Origin: Sphingomonas aurantiaca
GTDB lineage: Bacteria; Pseudomonadota; Alphaproteobacteria; Sphingomonadales; Sphingomonadaceae
Assembly (NCBI RefSeq): GCF_003050705.1
Contig: NZ_QAOG01000003.1
Coordinates: forward strand, 186,001-250,000
Direction of reading: 5' to 3'
Length of the DNA stretch: 64,000 nucleotides
Positions 1-9,541 of the stretch are shown one piece after another. The position numbers and the translations under genes are program-made. Each line of letters starts with the position of its first letter. Position 1 is the stretch's first letter. The notes beneath the pieces are model-generated. The model was not told where the DNA came from, made no database searches, and was given only the letters and a program-made list of their open reading frames with translations.

Positions 1-94
1 GCTGGGTGCGGTCTGCGCAGCCGAGATCATCAGCCATGTCGGCGCGCGCCCGATGGTCGACATGAAGGCGCTCGCCGCCAAGCATATCGGCTGA
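1..94 (+). CDS. PfkB-family kinase, probably adenosine kinase (3' end only)
   Basis: Only the last 30 residues are present, read in the frame beginning at base 2 and ending in TGA at 92-94. The tail contains AAEIISHVGARPMVDMKAL, which looks like the conserved C-terminal helix of ribokinase-type (PfkB) adenosine kinases, where an EIISHxGARP stretch closes the nucleotide-binding fold. The catalytic GAGD motif would lie to the left of the window. A strong hairpin terminator follows about 90 bases later. The assignment rests on a short tail only, so another PfkB sugar kinase is possible. Confidence 0.55.
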   Translation, partial: LGAVCAAEIISHVGARPMVDMKALAAKHIG

Positions 95-186
95 GCCCAA
101 GGCCCCCTCAATCCTCCCCTTGGCGGGGGAAGATCAGGGAGGGGGACCGCCGCCGTTACGGTGCGCAGGCCCGGACACAAAAAAAG

Positions 187-212
187 GGCCGCGGGAGTTT
201 CCTCCCGCGGCC
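187..212. terminator. Bidirectional rho-independent terminator
   Basis: Perfect 11-bp stem (187-197 with 202-212) closed by a TTTC loop, preceded by seven A residues (179-185) and followed by five T residues (213-217). It can therefore end both the plus-strand kinase gene and the minus-strand permease gene. Confidence 0.9.
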
Positions 213-238
213 GTTTTTGCGTCCCGGATCACCCAGGA

Positions 239-1798
239 TCAGTGGTGGGTCGGTCCGACATATTCGCCCATTTCGGGGCCCGCTTCGTCGTCCAGCCCGT
301 GATAGAGCCGGCTGTTGCGCATCCCGTACGCGAAATACATCGCGATCGCGGCCAGCGTGTACCAGAAGAAGAACACCAGCACGCGCCACTCGACCGTCAG
401 GATCAGCGCGCCGCACGCGACGATGCCGAGCGCCGGCAGCACCGGGTAGAGAGGCACCTTGAAGCCGCGCGGGATCTCCGGATGCGTGCGCCGCAGCCAG
501 ATCACCGACAGGCAGACGATCGCGAACGCGGCGAGCGTACCGACCGAGGTCATGTCGCCGAGCACGTTGATGTCGAAGAACCCGGCCGCGAACGCGGTGA
601 TGATCCCGACGGCCAGCGTGTTGACCCACGGCGTCTTGAACTTCTTGTGGACGGTCGCGAACACGCGCGGCAGCAGGCCGTCGCGCGCCATCGTGTAGAA
701 GATGCGCGTCTGGCCGTACATCAGCACCAGCACGACCGAGGTCAGGCCGATGATCGCGCCCGCCTTGATGATCTGCGCGAACCACGCCCATTGCGGGCCC
801 AGCGCGTCGACCGCGACCGCGACCGGATCGGGAACGTTCAGTTCCTTGTAGTTCACGATCAGCGTCATCACGATCGAGACGAGGATATACAGGATCGTGC
901 AGACGACGAGGCTGCCGATGATGCCGACCGGCATGTCCTTCTTCGGATCCTTGGCCTCCTGGCCCGCGGTCGAGACCGCCTCGAAACCGATATAGGCGAA
1001 GAACACGATCGAGGCCGCGCGGAACACGCCGCCCCAGCCGAACTCGCCCTTGTCGCCAGTCGAGGGCGGGATGAACGGGTCCCAGTTCTGCTTCAGCGTG
1101 TCGTAATGCTGGATCACGAACCAGCCGCAGATCAGGATGAACGCGATGATCACGGTCATCTTGATCGCGACGATCACGTTGTTGACCTTCGCGCTCTCCG
1201 ACACGCCGACCACCAGCAGGCACGACAGCGCGATGCAGATCAGGAAGGCGGGCAGGTTGAACAGATATTCGACCGGGGCGCCGTTGACGAGGATGTCGAC
1301 ACCGGCCTTCTGGACGTGATGGCCGGTCGGGCCGGTCAGCTCGACCGGGATGACGACGCCGTAATCGCCCAGCAGGCTGACGACATAGCCCGCCCAGCCG
1401 ACCGCGACGACCGAGGCCGCCAGCCCGTATTCGAGCAGCAGCAGCGCGCCCATGATCCACGCGGCGAACTCGCCGATGGTCGTGTAGCTATAGGTATAGG
1501 CCGATCCGGAGACGGGCAGCGTCGACGACAGCTCGGCATAGCAAAGCCCGGCGAGCGCGCAGACGATGCCTGCGACGAGGAACGAGAGGAGCACCGCGGG
1601 GCCGGCATGCAGCGCGGCGGCATTGCCGGTCCGCACGAAGATGCCCGCGCCGATGATGCAGCCGATGCCGAGGAACACCAGGTTCCAGGCACCGAGCGTG
1701 CGCTTGAGTTCGCTGGTCTGCGTCTCACGCTGTACCTGCTCCACCGTCTTGCGGAGCGTCATACGCGACAGCAGACCCATTGCGGGTCGAGTGGCCAT
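239..1798 (-). CDS. APC-superfamily amino acid permease
   Basis: A 519-residue integral membrane protein of the amino acid-polyamine-organocation superfamily, expected to import amino acids (cationic amino acid transporter or YfnA-like branch) across the inner membrane. After a basic cytoplasmic N-terminus comes GIGCIIGAGIF at about residues 44-54, the unwound first-helix substrate-binding motif of APC carriers, followed by about twelve hydrophobic segments and a short hydrophilic tail. The ATG at 1798 is preferred over the in-frame TTG at 1801, with GGGAGAA just upstream. The gene stands alone, is read in the same direction as the HIT gene 100 bases upstream and ends at a strong terminator. 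Substrate cannot be fixed from sequence alone. Confidence 0.9.
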   Translation of the reverse strand: MATRPAMGLLSRMTLRKTVEQVQRETQTSELKRTLGAWNLVFLGIGCIIGAGIFVRTGNAAALHAGPAVLLSFLVAGIVCALAGLCYAELSSTLPVSGSAYTYSYTTIGEFAAWIMGALLLLEYGLAASVVAVGWAGYVVSLLGDYGVVIPVELTGPTGHHVQKAGVDILVNGAPVEYLFNLPAFLICIALSCLLVVGVSESAKVNNVIVAIKMTVIIAFILICGWFVIQHYDTLKQNWDPFIPPSTGDKGEFGWGGVFRAASIVFFAYIGFEAVSTAGQEAKDPKKDMPVGIIGSLVVCTILYILVSIVMTLIVNYKELNVPDPVAVAVDALGPQWAWFAQIIKAGAIIGLTSVVLVLMYGQTRIFYTMARDGLLPRVFATVHKKFKTPWVNTLAVGIITAFAAGFFDINVLGDMTSVGTLAAFAIVCLSVIWLRRTHPEIPRGFKVPLYPVLPALGIVACGALILTVEWRVLVFFFWYTLAAIAMYFAYGMRNSRLYHGLDDEAGPEMGEYVGPTHH

Positions 1799-1900
1799 CA
1801 ATTCTCCCTTGGCCGCCCCCCGGCGGCGCGGTCGTTCAATAAAGCGGCGAGCCTAATGGCAATTTTATTACGTGCAACGCTTTAGTGCGGCCAAGCTGGC

Positions 1901-2278
1901 CTATCGCGCGAGCATCGGCCCGAGCGGGCGTCCGGCAAAGACATGAACATGCAGATGCGGCACTTCCTGGTGACCGTCCTGGCCGATGTTCGCGAGCAGG
2001 CGATAGCCCGGCTCGACCAGCCCCGCAGCACGCGCGACCGCGCCCACCGCCCGGATGAAACCGGCGATCTCGGTGTCCGGCGCGCGCGCGGAAAAATCGT
2101 CCCACGAGACGTAGGCGCCCCTGGGAATCACGAGCAGATGCGTCGGCGCCTGCGGGTTGATGTCGTGGAAGGCGATCGCGAAGTCGTCTTCGTAGACGCG
2201 CTTGGACGGGATCTCGCCGCGCAGGATCTTGGCGAAGATGTTCTGGTCGTCGTAAGGCTGGGTGGCGTCGATCGGCAT
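1901..2278 (-). CDS. HIT-family nucleotide-binding hydrolase (HinT-like)
   Basis: A 125-residue histidine triad protein, complete for the HINT branch that hydrolyses purine phosphoramidates such as AMP-lysine. It opens with the typical NIFAKILRGEIPSKRVYEDD stretch, and the catalytic triad HLHVH is at residues 108-112, preceded by GQDGHQEVP. It is read after hisE in the same direction, as often seen in alphaproteobacteria, but a palindromic repeat of 109 bases separates the two genes. The purine-rich stretch AAGGGGA that serves as its ribosome binding site lies inside the arm of that repeat. Physiological substrate is unknown. Confidence 0.92.
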   Translation of the reverse strand: MPIDATQPYDDQNIFAKILRGEIPSKRVYEDDFAIAFHDINPQAPTHLLVIPRGAYVSWDDFSARAPDTEIAGFIRAVGAVARAAGLVEPGYRLLANIGQDGHQEVPHLHVHVFAGRPLGPMLAR

Positions 2279-2281
2279 ATA

Positions 2282-2390
2282 TTCCCCTTCCGCTTGCGGG
2301 AGGGGTTAGGGGAGGGGCTTGCCTTCCCGATCCCGGCGGAGCGTGATCGTCATGCCCTCCCCCGACCCCTCCCGCAAGCGGAAGGGGAGC
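2282..2390 (+). repeat. R5 palindromic repeat, copy a
   Basis: Inverted arms CCCCTTCCGCTTGCGGGAGGGG and its complement flank a core that has GTTAGGGG on the left and CCCCCGACCCC on the right. Same orientation as copies at 20322 and 26587. Lies between hisE and the HIT gene. Confidence 0.85.
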
Positions 2391-2393
2391 AGG

Positions 2394-2714
2394 TCATCCC
2401 GCCCGAGCAGCCTTTTCGACCAGCCCACCGACGCCCTCGCGCCGTTCCAGCTCCACGCGCACATCGTCGAGGCTGAGCCCCGCATCCGCGAGCAGCACCG
2501 CCAGATGAAACATCAGATCCGCCGCCTCGGGCACGATGCTCGCCTCGTCGCCCGAACACGCGGCGATCACCGTCTCGACGGCTTCCTCGCCGAGCTTCTG
2601 CGCGATCTTGGGGCGGCCCTTGGCGAACAGGCTCGCGGTGTACGAGGTGTCGGCGGGCGCATCGCGGCGTTCGCGGATGGTCGCTTCGAGGCGGTCGAAT
2701 ACGGGGTCTGCCAT
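2394..2714 (-). CDS. hisE: Phosphoribosyl-ATP pyrophosphatase
   Basis: HisE, 106 residues, second step of histidine synthesis: hydrolysis of PR-ATP to PR-AMP and pyrophosphate in the cytoplasm. The all-alpha MazG-like fold is shown by [21 protein letters not shown] (residues 24-44), the metal-binding EEAVE (43-47) and EAADLMFH (63-70). The ATG at 2714 ([11 protein letters not shown]) is chosen since the upstream in-frame methionine would add residues not seen in the family. It is the last his gene of the cluster and is separated from hisF by a small membrane-protein gene. Confidence 0.96.
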   Translation of the reverse strand: MADPVFDRLEATIRERRDAPADTSYTASLFAKGRPKIAQKLGEEAVETVIAACSGDEASIVPEAADLMFHLAVLLADAGLSLDDVRVELERREGVGGLVEKAARAG

Positions 2715-2746
2715 GCGCGGCGTGCTGACGCAGCGCGGCAGGCAGG

Positions 2747-2935
2747 TCAATCCTTCTTGAGCGTGCCCCCGGGCGGCCTGGTCTTCGCGAACCGCTTGCG
2801 CAACGCGCGCCGGACCAGCCAGACCCCGGTCGCCGCGAACACGAACAACGCGACGTCCGACAGCGCGAGCCCGGTGGGGGGATGCGCGGTGCCGCTATGC
2901 CCGGACTCGACCGCAAGGACGGTGAGCACCGGCAC
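2747..2935 (-). CDS. Small single-pass membrane protein inside the his operon
   Basis: A 62-residue protein with one predicted membrane segment at about residues 24-42 ([20 protein letters not shown]) followed by a strongly basic cytoplasmic tail ([10 protein letters not shown]...KKD). It starts 5 bases after the hisF stop and ends 32 bases before hisE, in the same direction, so it is almost certainly cotranscribed with the his genes. I do not recognise a family. The positive-inside pattern and tight packing argue that it is real; a link to histidine synthesis is not implied by its sequence. Confidence 0.6.
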   Translation of the reverse strand: MPVLTVLAVESGHSGTAHPPTGLALSDVALFVFAATGVWLVRRALRKRFAKTRPPGGTLKKD

Positions 2936-2940
2936 GCGCG

Positions 2941-3714
2941 TCAGGCCGTACGGACCGGCGTGCGAACCGGGATACCCGCCGCCGCCAGCGCCGCATGCGC
3001 ATCGCCGATCGACGCCTGCCCGAAATGAAAGATCGACGCGGCGAGGACCGCGCTCGCATGCCCGTCACGGATGCCCGCGACCAGATCGTCGAGCCCGCCC
3101 ACGCCGCCGCTCGCGACCACGGGCACGCCGACCCGGTCCGAAATCGCCCGGATCAGGTCGAGGTCGTAACCGCTCCGAGTCCCGTCGCGGTCCATCGAGG
3201 TGACGAGCAGCTCGCCAGCCCCTAGGTCCGCGAGCTTCAAGGCATGCGCAATCGCGTCGATCCCGGTCGCCCGCCTGCCGCCATGCGTGAACACCTCCCA
3301 GCCTTCGCCCGAGCGTCGCGCGTCGACGCTCGCGACGCAGCACTGGCTGCCGAAGCGCTCGGCGATGTCGGCGACGAGCTCCGGCCGTTCGACCGCCGCG
3401 GAATTGACCGCGACCTTGTCCGCACCCGCCAGCAACAGCGCGCGCGCATCGTCCGCAGTGCGCACGCCGCCGCCGACCGTCAGCGGCATGAAGCACACCG
3501 CCGCGGTCCGCCGCACGACGTCGAGAATCGTACCGCGCCCTTCATGGCTTGCGCCGATATCCAGGAAGCACAATTCGTCCGCCCCGGCCGCGTCATAGGC
3601 GCGCGCCTGCTCGACCGGATCACCGGCGTCACGCAGTTCGACGAAGTTCACGCCCTTCACGACGCGGCCATCGGCGACGTCGAGACACGGGATGACTCTG
3701 GCGCGGACGGTCAT
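2941..3714 (-). CDS. hisF: Imidazole glycerol phosphate synthase, cyclase subunit
   Basis: HisF, 257 residues, a (beta/alpha)8 barrel that uses ammonia supplied by HisH to turn PRFAR into imidazole glycerol phosphate and AICAR. The paired catalytic aspartates are visible: D12 in [15 protein letters not shown] and D131 in VASVDARR. The phosphate-binding loops GGGVRT (81-86) and ASGGVG near the C-terminus are intact. An unusually long 244-base gap containing a large inverted repeat separates it from hisA upstream, while downstream spacing is tight. Confidence 0.98.
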   Translation of the reverse strand: MTVRARVIPCLDVADGRVVKGVNFVELRDAGDPVEQARAYDAAGADELCFLDIGASHEGRGTILDVVRRTAAVCFMPLTVGGGVRTADDARALLLAGADKVAVNSAAVERPELVADIAERFGSQCCVASVDARRSGEGWEVFTHGGRRATGIDAIAHALKLADLGAGELLVTSMDRDGTRSGYDLDLIRAISDRVGVPVVASGGVGGLDDLVAGIRDGHASAVLAASIFHFGQASIGDAHAALAAAGIPVRTPVRTA

Positions 3715-3733
3715 GCGCCTGCCCGAAGAAATG

Positions 3734-3954
3734 GTTCACGCGGAGACGCGGAGACGCGAAGACGCGGCGGAGCCGCTAAGAAGAGGATTTCGCGCAGAGG
3801 CGCAGAGGGCGCAGAGAAGAGGGGGAGCAGCGAAGCCCGCAGGATACCGACGCCGGTAGCAAAAAGATGAATGCTGCCGCGCACTACCTCCGCGCTCTCT
3901 GCGCCTCTGCGCGAAAAACTTTCACTATCTCCGCGTCTCCGCGTCTCCGCGCGA
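3734..3954. repeat. Large imperfect inverted repeat between hisA and hisF
   Basis: Left arm about 3734-3822, right arm about 3887-3954. The arms carry tandem iterations of GCGGAGACGCGGAGACGCG (outer) and CGCGCAGAGGCGCAGAG (inner) and their complements, with about 65 unpaired bases between. The right arm ends about 5 bases after the hisA stop codon. It fills almost the whole hisA-hisF gap inside the operon. Confidence 0.85.
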
Positions 3955-3958
3955 CCCC

Positions 3959-4693
3959 TCATGCGGCCTTCGCCACGCTCAAGGCCGCCGCGAGATCGAG
4001 CCGGCCATCGTACAACGCCCGCCCCGTAATCACGCCCTCGACCCCATCGCGGACATGCAGCGCCAGCACGTGGATCTCGGCAATCCCCTTCACCCCGCCG
4101 CTCGCGATCACCGGAATGTCGACCGACCGCGCCAGGTCGACCGTCGCCTCGACGTTGCAACCCTTGAGCATCCCGTCGCGCCCCACGTCCGTGAACAGCA
4201 ACGACGCCACCCCTGCATCCTCGAACCGCCGCGCGAGATCGACCGCGCTCGTGGTCGAGACGTCGGCCCAGCCCTTGGTCGCGACCATGCCGTCCTTCGC
4301 ATCGACCGCGACGACGATGCCGCCGGGGAAATCCTTCGCCACGCCGCGCACGAAGTCGGGATCCTCGAGCGCTGCGGTGCCGATCACGACTCGCGACACG
4401 CCCAGGTCGAACCAGCCCTCGACATTGGCGCGCGTGCGGATGCCGCCGCCAAGCTGCACATGCCCCGGAAACTGCGAAACGATCGCGCGCACCGCGTCGC
4501 CATTGACCGACGCGCCCGCAAACGCGCCATCGAGATCGACGACGTGCAGATGCTCGGCCCCCGCCTCGGCGAACAGCATCGCCTGCGCGGCGGGATCGTC
4601 GCCATAGACGGTCGCGCGGTCCATATCGCCCTCGGCGAGGCGGACGACCTGCCCGGCCTTGAGGTCGATCGCGGGGAAGATGATGAGGCTCAT
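3959..4693 (-). CDS. hisA: ProFAR isomerase
   Basis: HisA, 244 residues, the TIM-barrel isomerase that opens the ribose ring of ProFAR to give PRFAR, the substrate of HisFH. It shares the half-barrel duplication with HisF: D10 in FPAIDLKAGQ and D131 in VAVDAKDG are the acid and base, and GWADVS (141-146) is the substrate-closing loop. The ATG at 4693 overlaps the hisH stop by four bases (ATGA), favouring this start over one 9 bases upstream. Translation is probably coupled to hisH. Confidence 0.97.
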   Translation of the reverse strand: MSLIIFPAIDLKAGQVVRLAEGDMDRATVYGDDPAAQAMLFAEAGAEHLHVVDLDGAFAGASVNGDAVRAIVSQFPGHVQLGGGIRTRANVEGWFDLGVSRVVIGTAALEDPDFVRGVAKDFPGGIVVAVDAKDGMVATKGWADVSTTSAVDLARRFEDAGVASLLFTDVGRDGMLKGCNVEATVDLARSVDIPVIASGGVKGIAEIHVLALHVRDGVEGVITGRALYDGRLDLAAALSVAKAA

Positions 4694-5295
4694 GGCCGCC
4701 ACTCCAGAAAACGTTCGAGCAAGGCCAGGCCGTAGCGTTGGCTCTTCTCAGGATGAAATTGCACGCCGATCATCGTGTCGCGGCCGATCGCCGCGGTGAC
4801 CGCGCCAGCATGCTCGGTGGTTGCGAGCACGTCCGCGCCCTCAAAGGCAAAGCTGTGCAGGAAATACGCCTCGCCCGGCGCGATCAGCGGATGCGCGGTG
4901 GTCGGCACGACATCGTTCCAGCCCATATGCGGCACCTTCGCGTCGCTGCTGCCCGGCTCGAGCCGTCGCACGCGCCCGGAGACCCAGCCAAGCCCGGCAT
5001 GCGTCCCCATTTCCTCGCCCGCCTCGGCCATCAATTGCATCCCGACGCAGATGCCGAGGAACGGCGTACCCTCGTCGCGCACGCGCCGGTTCAGCGCCTC
5101 GACCATGCCAGGCACTGCGCGCAACGCCGCGGCGCACGCGCCATACGCCCCGACGCCCGGCAGCACGATCCGGTCGGCCTTCGCGACGACGTCCGCGTCG
5201 GCGGTGACGATCAGGTCGCTACAGCCCGCGGTGCGCAGTGCGTTCTCGACAGAATGGAGATTGCCCGCGCCGTAATCGATCAGCGCGAGCGTCAC
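4690..5295 (-). CDS. hisH: Imidazole glycerol phosphate synthase, glutaminase subunit
   Basis: HisH, 201 residues, class I glutamine amidotransferase that feeds ammonia to HisF. The catalytic triad is present: nucleophile C83 in GICVGMQ, H181 and E183 in QFHPEKS. The oxyanion-strand sequence PGVGAYG is at 46-52. The start is a GTG at 5295 that overlaps the hisB stop as GTGA, giving the family-typical N-terminus (V/M)[14 protein letters not shown]. Overlaps on both sides indicate translational coupling. Confidence 0.97.
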   Translation of the reverse strand: MTLALIDYGAGNLHSVENALRTAGCSDLIVTADADVVAKADRIVLPGVGAYGACAAALRAVPGMVEALNRRVRDEGTPFLGICVGMQLMAEAGEEMGTHAGLGWVSGRVRRLEPGSSDAKVPHMGWNDVVPTTAHPLIAPGEAYFLHSFAFEGADVLATTEHAGAVTAAIGRDTMIGVQFHPEKSQRYGLALLERFLEWRP

Positions 5296-5879
5296 AGTAT
5301 CCCCTTGGTCGACGGGATCGCGTCGGCCTTGCGCGGGTCGATCTCGATCGCGGTGCGCAGCGCGCGCGCGACGCCCTTGAACGCGGCCTCGGCGATGTGA
5401 TGATTGTTGGTGCCGTACAGCGTCTCGACATGCAGCGTGATGCCAGCGGCCTGCGCAAAGCTGTGGAAGAAATGCTCGAACATCTCGGTATCCATCGTGC
5501 CGAGCCGCGTCTGCGAGAACAGGTCCTTCCACACCAGCCACGGCCGCCCGGAGATATCGAGCGCCACCCGCGTGAGAGTCTCGTCCATCGGCGACAGCGC
5601 ATCGCCGTACCGCGTGATGCCGCGCTTGTCGCCGAGCGCCTGCGCAAATGCCTGGCCGATCGCGATGCCGGTATCCTCGACCGTGTGATGCTCGTCGATA
5701 TGCAGGTCGCCCTTGGTGCGGACGGTGAGATCGATCAGCGAATGGCGCGACAATTGTTCGAGCATGTGATCGAAGAAACCGACCCCGGTCTCGACGTCGT
5801 AAACGCCGGTCCCGTCGAGGTTTATGGTGACGTCGATCGCCGTCTCGGCGGTGGAGCGGGAAATCGTGGCGGTGCGCAT
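5292..5879 (-). CDS. hisB: Imidazoleglycerol-phosphate dehydratase
   Basis: HisB, 195 residues, monofunctional (no N-terminal phosphatase domain). It dehydrates IGP to imidazole acetol phosphate with two manganese ions bound by duplicated histidine-rich motifs, seen here as FFDHMLEQ (35-42), DEHHTVED (62-69) and NNHHIAEA (about 158-165). The ATG at 5879 is preceded by GGGAGGTGGC, a strong ribosome binding site. It is the first gene of the minus-strand his cluster and diverges from sspB; the 71-base gap between them should hold both promoters. Confidence 0.97.
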   Translation of the reverse strand: MRTATISRSTAETAIDVTINLDGTGVYDVETGVGFFDHMLEQLSRHSLIDLTVRTKGDLHIDEHHTVEDTGIAIGQAFAQALGDKRGITRYGDALSPMDETLTRVALDISGRPWLVWKDLFSQTRLGTMDTEMFEHFFHSFAQAAGITLHVETLYGTNNHHIAEAAFKGVARALRTAIEIDPRKADAIPSTKGIL

Positions 5880-5950
5880 GCCACCTCCCATAACGTGCGC
5901 CACGACGCATGCAATCTTGACCGGCATCCGAATACCGCTACCCAGAGGGA

Positions 5951-6436
5951 ATGAGCGATGGACTGCCCGATAGCCTGATTCCGTACGACGAGATCGTGCA
6001 AGAAGCCCTGCGTGCCGTGGTCGGCCGTGTGCTCGGCTCCGTGTCGGAGGCCGGTGGGCTTCCCGGCGAGCATCATTTCTATATCACCTTCAAGACGCAG
6101 GCGCCGGGAGTCGACATTCCCAAGCGGCTGATCGAGCGTTTTCCGGACGAGATGACGATCGTCATGCAGAACCGCTATTGGGACCTCGTCGTCGACGATA
6201 CGCGCTTCTCGATCGGGCTCAGCTTCAACCAGGTCCCGTCGAAACTGGTGATCCCCTATTCGGCGATCACCGCGTTCCAGGATCCGGCGGTCAGCTTCGA
6301 ACTGCGCTTCCAGGCGCAGGAGGGCGCCGACGAGGCGCTCGGCGAGCATGACGAACCCGAGAATGACGGCCCGACCGCGGTGCCGATCGAAGACGGCTCG
6401 AACGTCGTCGCCGTGGATTTCAAGCGGAAGAAGTAA
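5951..6436 (+). CDS. sspB: SspB-like ClpXP adaptor protein
   Basis: 161-residue member of the SspB family, which tethers ssrA-tagged and other substrates to the ClpXP protease in the cytoplasm. The substrate-binding domain occupies residues 1 to about 120 ([36 protein letters not shown]). It is followed by an acidic flexible linker ([16 protein letters not shown]) and ends in a short basic peptide, [10 protein letters not shown], the position of the ClpX-docking motif in known SspB proteins. Divergent from hisB. Family call is firm; the set of substrates in this organism is unknown. Confidence 0.93.
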   Translation: MSDGLPDSLIPYDEIVQEALRAVVGRVLGSVSEAGGLPGEHHFYITFKTQAPGVDIPKRLIERFPDEMTIVMQNRYWDLVVDDTRFSIGLSFNQVPSKLVIPYSAITAFQDPAVSFELRFQAQEGADEALGEHDEPENDGPTAVPIEDGSNVVAVDFKRKK

Positions 6437-6445
6437 CCCGCTAAA

Positions 6446-6594
6446 CTCCCTCGCCCCTCCGGGGAGAGGGAAGGGGCCCGCGGCCCTTGCCGTGGGAAGG
6501 GAGAGGGGCGTTGGGACACGCGTCCCGAGCCTCACGCCCCTCTCCCTTCCGTCGCCTGCGGCTCCTCCCTCCCTCTCCCCGTAGGGGCGAGGGA
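6446..6594. repeat. Long nested inverted repeat (R8)
   Basis: Two nested pairs of complementary arms: outer CTCCCTCGCCCCT...AGGGGCGAGGGA and inner GGGAAGGGAGAGGGGCG with CGCCCCTCTCCCTTCC. The pyrimidine-rich outer arms resemble those of R5 and R6 but the core is different. Fills the sspB-fumC gap. Confidence 0.75.
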
Positions 6595-6625
6595 TCCAGC
6601 GCAAGCCCCGGAAGGTTGACTTTGT

Positions 6626-8017
<1,392 letters not shown>

Positions 8018-8028
8018 CCTCCCCACCC

Positions 8029-8112
8029 CGTCATCCTGACGAAAGTCAGGACCCACAGCCATAAGCGTCGCGCGTCGTAACTCTGGATCCTGGATCAAGT
8101 CCAGGATGACGG
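8029..8112 (-). repeat. R2 palindromic repeat, copy a
   Basis: Left arm CGTCATCCTGACGAAAGTCAGGA and a diverged right arm ending in AGGATGACGGG; the core reads in the opposite sense to the copy at 45579. First of two R2 units between fumC and the next gene. Confidence 0.8.
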
Positions 8113-8134
8113 GTGCTGTGCACAACCTCCCCAC

Positions 8135-8217
8135 CGTCATCCTGACGACAGTCAGGATCCAGGATTACTCAGCGAGACGATCGTGGCTCTGGGTCCTGGC
8201 GTTCGTCAGGATGACGG
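8135..8217. repeat. R2 palindromic repeat, copy b
   Basis: Arms CGTCATCCTGACGACAGTC and TTCGTCAGGATGACG. It lies 22 bases after copy a. The core is diverged, so I do not assign an orientation. Confidence 0.75.
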
Positions 8218-8285
8218 ATGATGGTGAGGCGGGGAACCCAAACGCCCTTCGCGCGCTAACCCGCCACACGCGAAGGAGAAATTAC

Positions 8286-8498
8286 GTGGGCGCAACGACC
8301 ATAGGCGCGCTGATCGGCGCAGGCATCGATTCGCTGAGCGGCGACGACGGCAATGCGGACGGCGCGATCATCGGTGCGATCACCGCCAACGTACTCAAGA
8401 TCGTCGTGCCGCTGGCCGTGACCTACGCGATCGGCTGGGCGGTGCTGCGCGGTGCAGCGGAGCTCAAGGACCAGGTTTTCGGAGAGGTTAAGTCATGA
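8286..8498 (+). CDS. Small glycine-rich membrane protein
   Basis: A 70-residue protein starting at GTG 8286 behind AAGGAGAAATTAC, a good ribosome binding site; the upstream in-frame ATG lies in the repeat and is ignored. It has an N-terminal ATTIGALIGAGIDSLSGDDGNADGAIIGA segment, reminiscent of glycine-zipper sequence, then a hydrophobic helix (IVVPLAVTYAIGWAVLRGA) and a charged end. Its stop overlaps the next gene as ATGA, so the two small proteins are translationally coupled. No family recognised. Confidence 0.7.
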   Translation: MGATTIGALIGAGIDSLSGDDGNADGAIIGAITANVLKIVVPLAVTYAIGWAVLRGAAELKDQVFGEVKS

Positions 8499-8695
8499 TC
8501 GGACGTATCATCAGTGCACTGGTTGGCCGCGAAATGGGCCGTCGCGACGGTTCGGGCGGCGCATCGGGCGCGGTCAAGGGCGTGGTCGCGATGGGGCTGA
8601 TGCGCCGCATGGGCCCGCTCGGCATGATCCTCGGCGGCGGCTATGCGGCCAAGAAGGCGTATGACCGCAACAAGGCGCGCAAGGCGGGCTACTGA
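8495..8695 (+). CDS. Small basic glycine-rich protein
   Basis: A 66-residue protein overlapping the preceding gene by four bases. Sequence is rich in glycine, methionine and basic residues (VAMGLMRRMGPLGMILGGGYAAKK), with a net positive C-terminus (KARKAGY). One weakly hydrophobic stretch at about 30-50 could associate with membrane. It precedes gmk in the same direction. Function unknown; coupling to the previous gene suggests that the two products act together. Confidence 0.65.
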   Translation: MIGRIISALVGREMGRRDGSGGASGAVKGVVAMGLMRRMGPLGMILGGGYAAKKAYDRNKARKAGY

Positions 8696-8767
8696 TCCGC
8701 CGTCAGAATGACACGCGCGGGCCGCGCATGGGTTGACGCCCATGCGCTGTCCGCGGCAAGGGCGCGC

Positions 8768-9418
8768 ATGCCCCACACACTTCCGTCCGACCCGCATGGT
8801 TTCCGTCGCCGCGGAGTCCTGTTCGTGCTGTCCTCGCCTTCCGGCGCCGGCAAGTCGACCATCGCACGCAGATTGCTCGCAGACGAGCATGAGCTGGAGA
8901 TGTCGGTCTCGGTAACGACCCGCGCGATGCGCCCGGGCGAAGTCGACGGCAAGGATTACCATTTCACCGATCTCGAGGGCTTTCGCGACATGGTCGCGAA
9001 GGACGAGTTCCTCGAATGGGCGCACGTCTTCAACCACCGCTACGGTACCCCGCGCGCGCAGGTCGAGGAGATGCTGGCCGCGGGCAAGGACGTGCTGTTC
9101 GACATCGACTGGCAGGGCGCGCAGCAGCTGTTCCAGATCGCCGGCGGCGACGTCGTCCGCGTCTTCATCTTCCCGCCATCGATGGAAGAACTCCACCGCC
9201 GCCTCACCAGCCGCGGCACCGACTCGACCGAGGTGATCGACGCGCGCATGTCGCGCGCCGCGAACGAGGTCAGCCACTGGGACGGCTATGATTACGTCCT
9301 GGTCAACGACGACGTCGACAGCTGCATCCGCGGTGTGAAGACGATCCTCGCCGCGGAGCGCTTGAAGCGTTCGCGCCAGACCGGCCTGATCGGCTTCATC
9401 CGCCGCCTGACCCGCTGA
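8768..9418 (+). CDS. gmk: Guanylate kinase
   Basis: Guanylate kinase, 216 residues, ATP + GMP to ADP + GDP. The P-loop SSPSGAGKST lies at about residues 22-31, followed by the GMP-binding region (SVTTRAMRPGEVDGKDYHF) and the lid domain. The start at 8768 (MPHTLPSDPHGF) is chosen because the upstream in-frame start adds a 20-residue leader not seen in the family; the ribosome binding site is weak at either. Convergent with the ATP12 gene, with an R4 repeat between. Confidence 0.96.
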   Translation: MPHTLPSDPHGFRRRGVLFVLSSPSGAGKSTIARRLLADEHELEMSVSVTTRAMRPGEVDGKDYHFTDLEGFRDMVAKDEFLEWAHVFNHRYGTPRAQVEEMLAAGKDVLFDIDWQGAQQLFQIAGGDVVRVFIFPPSMEELHRRLTSRGTDSTEVIDARMSRAANEVSHWDGYDYVLVNDDVDSCIRGVKTILAAERLKRSRQTGLIGFIRRLTR

Positions 9419-9436
9419 GGCGAATAGCAGCCCCAT

Positions 9437-9522
9437 CCGTCATCCCAGCGAAAGCTGGGATCTCCCTGTTCGGGCCGCAGCGCTCGCCAAGCAGGATACC
9501 CCAGCGTTCGCTGGGGTAACGG
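9437..9522 (+). repeat. R4 palindromic repeat, copy a
   Basis: Arms CGTCATCCCAGCGAAAGCTGGG and CCCCAGCGTTCGCTGGGGTAAC around a roughly 45-base core. The reverse complement of the core recurs at 42074-42158. Sits between the convergent gmk and ATP12 genes. Confidence 0.85.
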
Positions 9523-9541
9523 CGATTTGGGCGAGTAGCCG

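Noticed and set aside
106-149. CCTCCCCTTGGCGGGGGAAGATCAGGG as an R6 repeat copy near the left edge
   Set aside because: Only one degenerate hairpin arm is present and the core cannot be matched; left out as a feature.
161-1885. 574-codon plus-strand open frame opposite the permease gene
   Set aside because: R/D/E/H-rich translation typical of the antisense frame of a high-GC membrane-protein gene; no family similarity. The same reasoning removes the long antisense frames over groEL, typA, fumC, ABC-F, recN and the TonB receptor.
3720-3960. CRISPR-like array suspected from the tandem GCGGAGAC and GCAGAGGC units
   Set aside because: Units are contiguous octamers without spacers and the two arms are inverted; no cas genes.
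4690-5910. Single 406-codon frame spanning hisH and part of the hisB region
   Set aside because: Only the 3' half matches a protein (HisH). The real start is GTG 5295, coupled to the hisB stop; the 5' half is an antisense-like R/H-rich frame of hisB.
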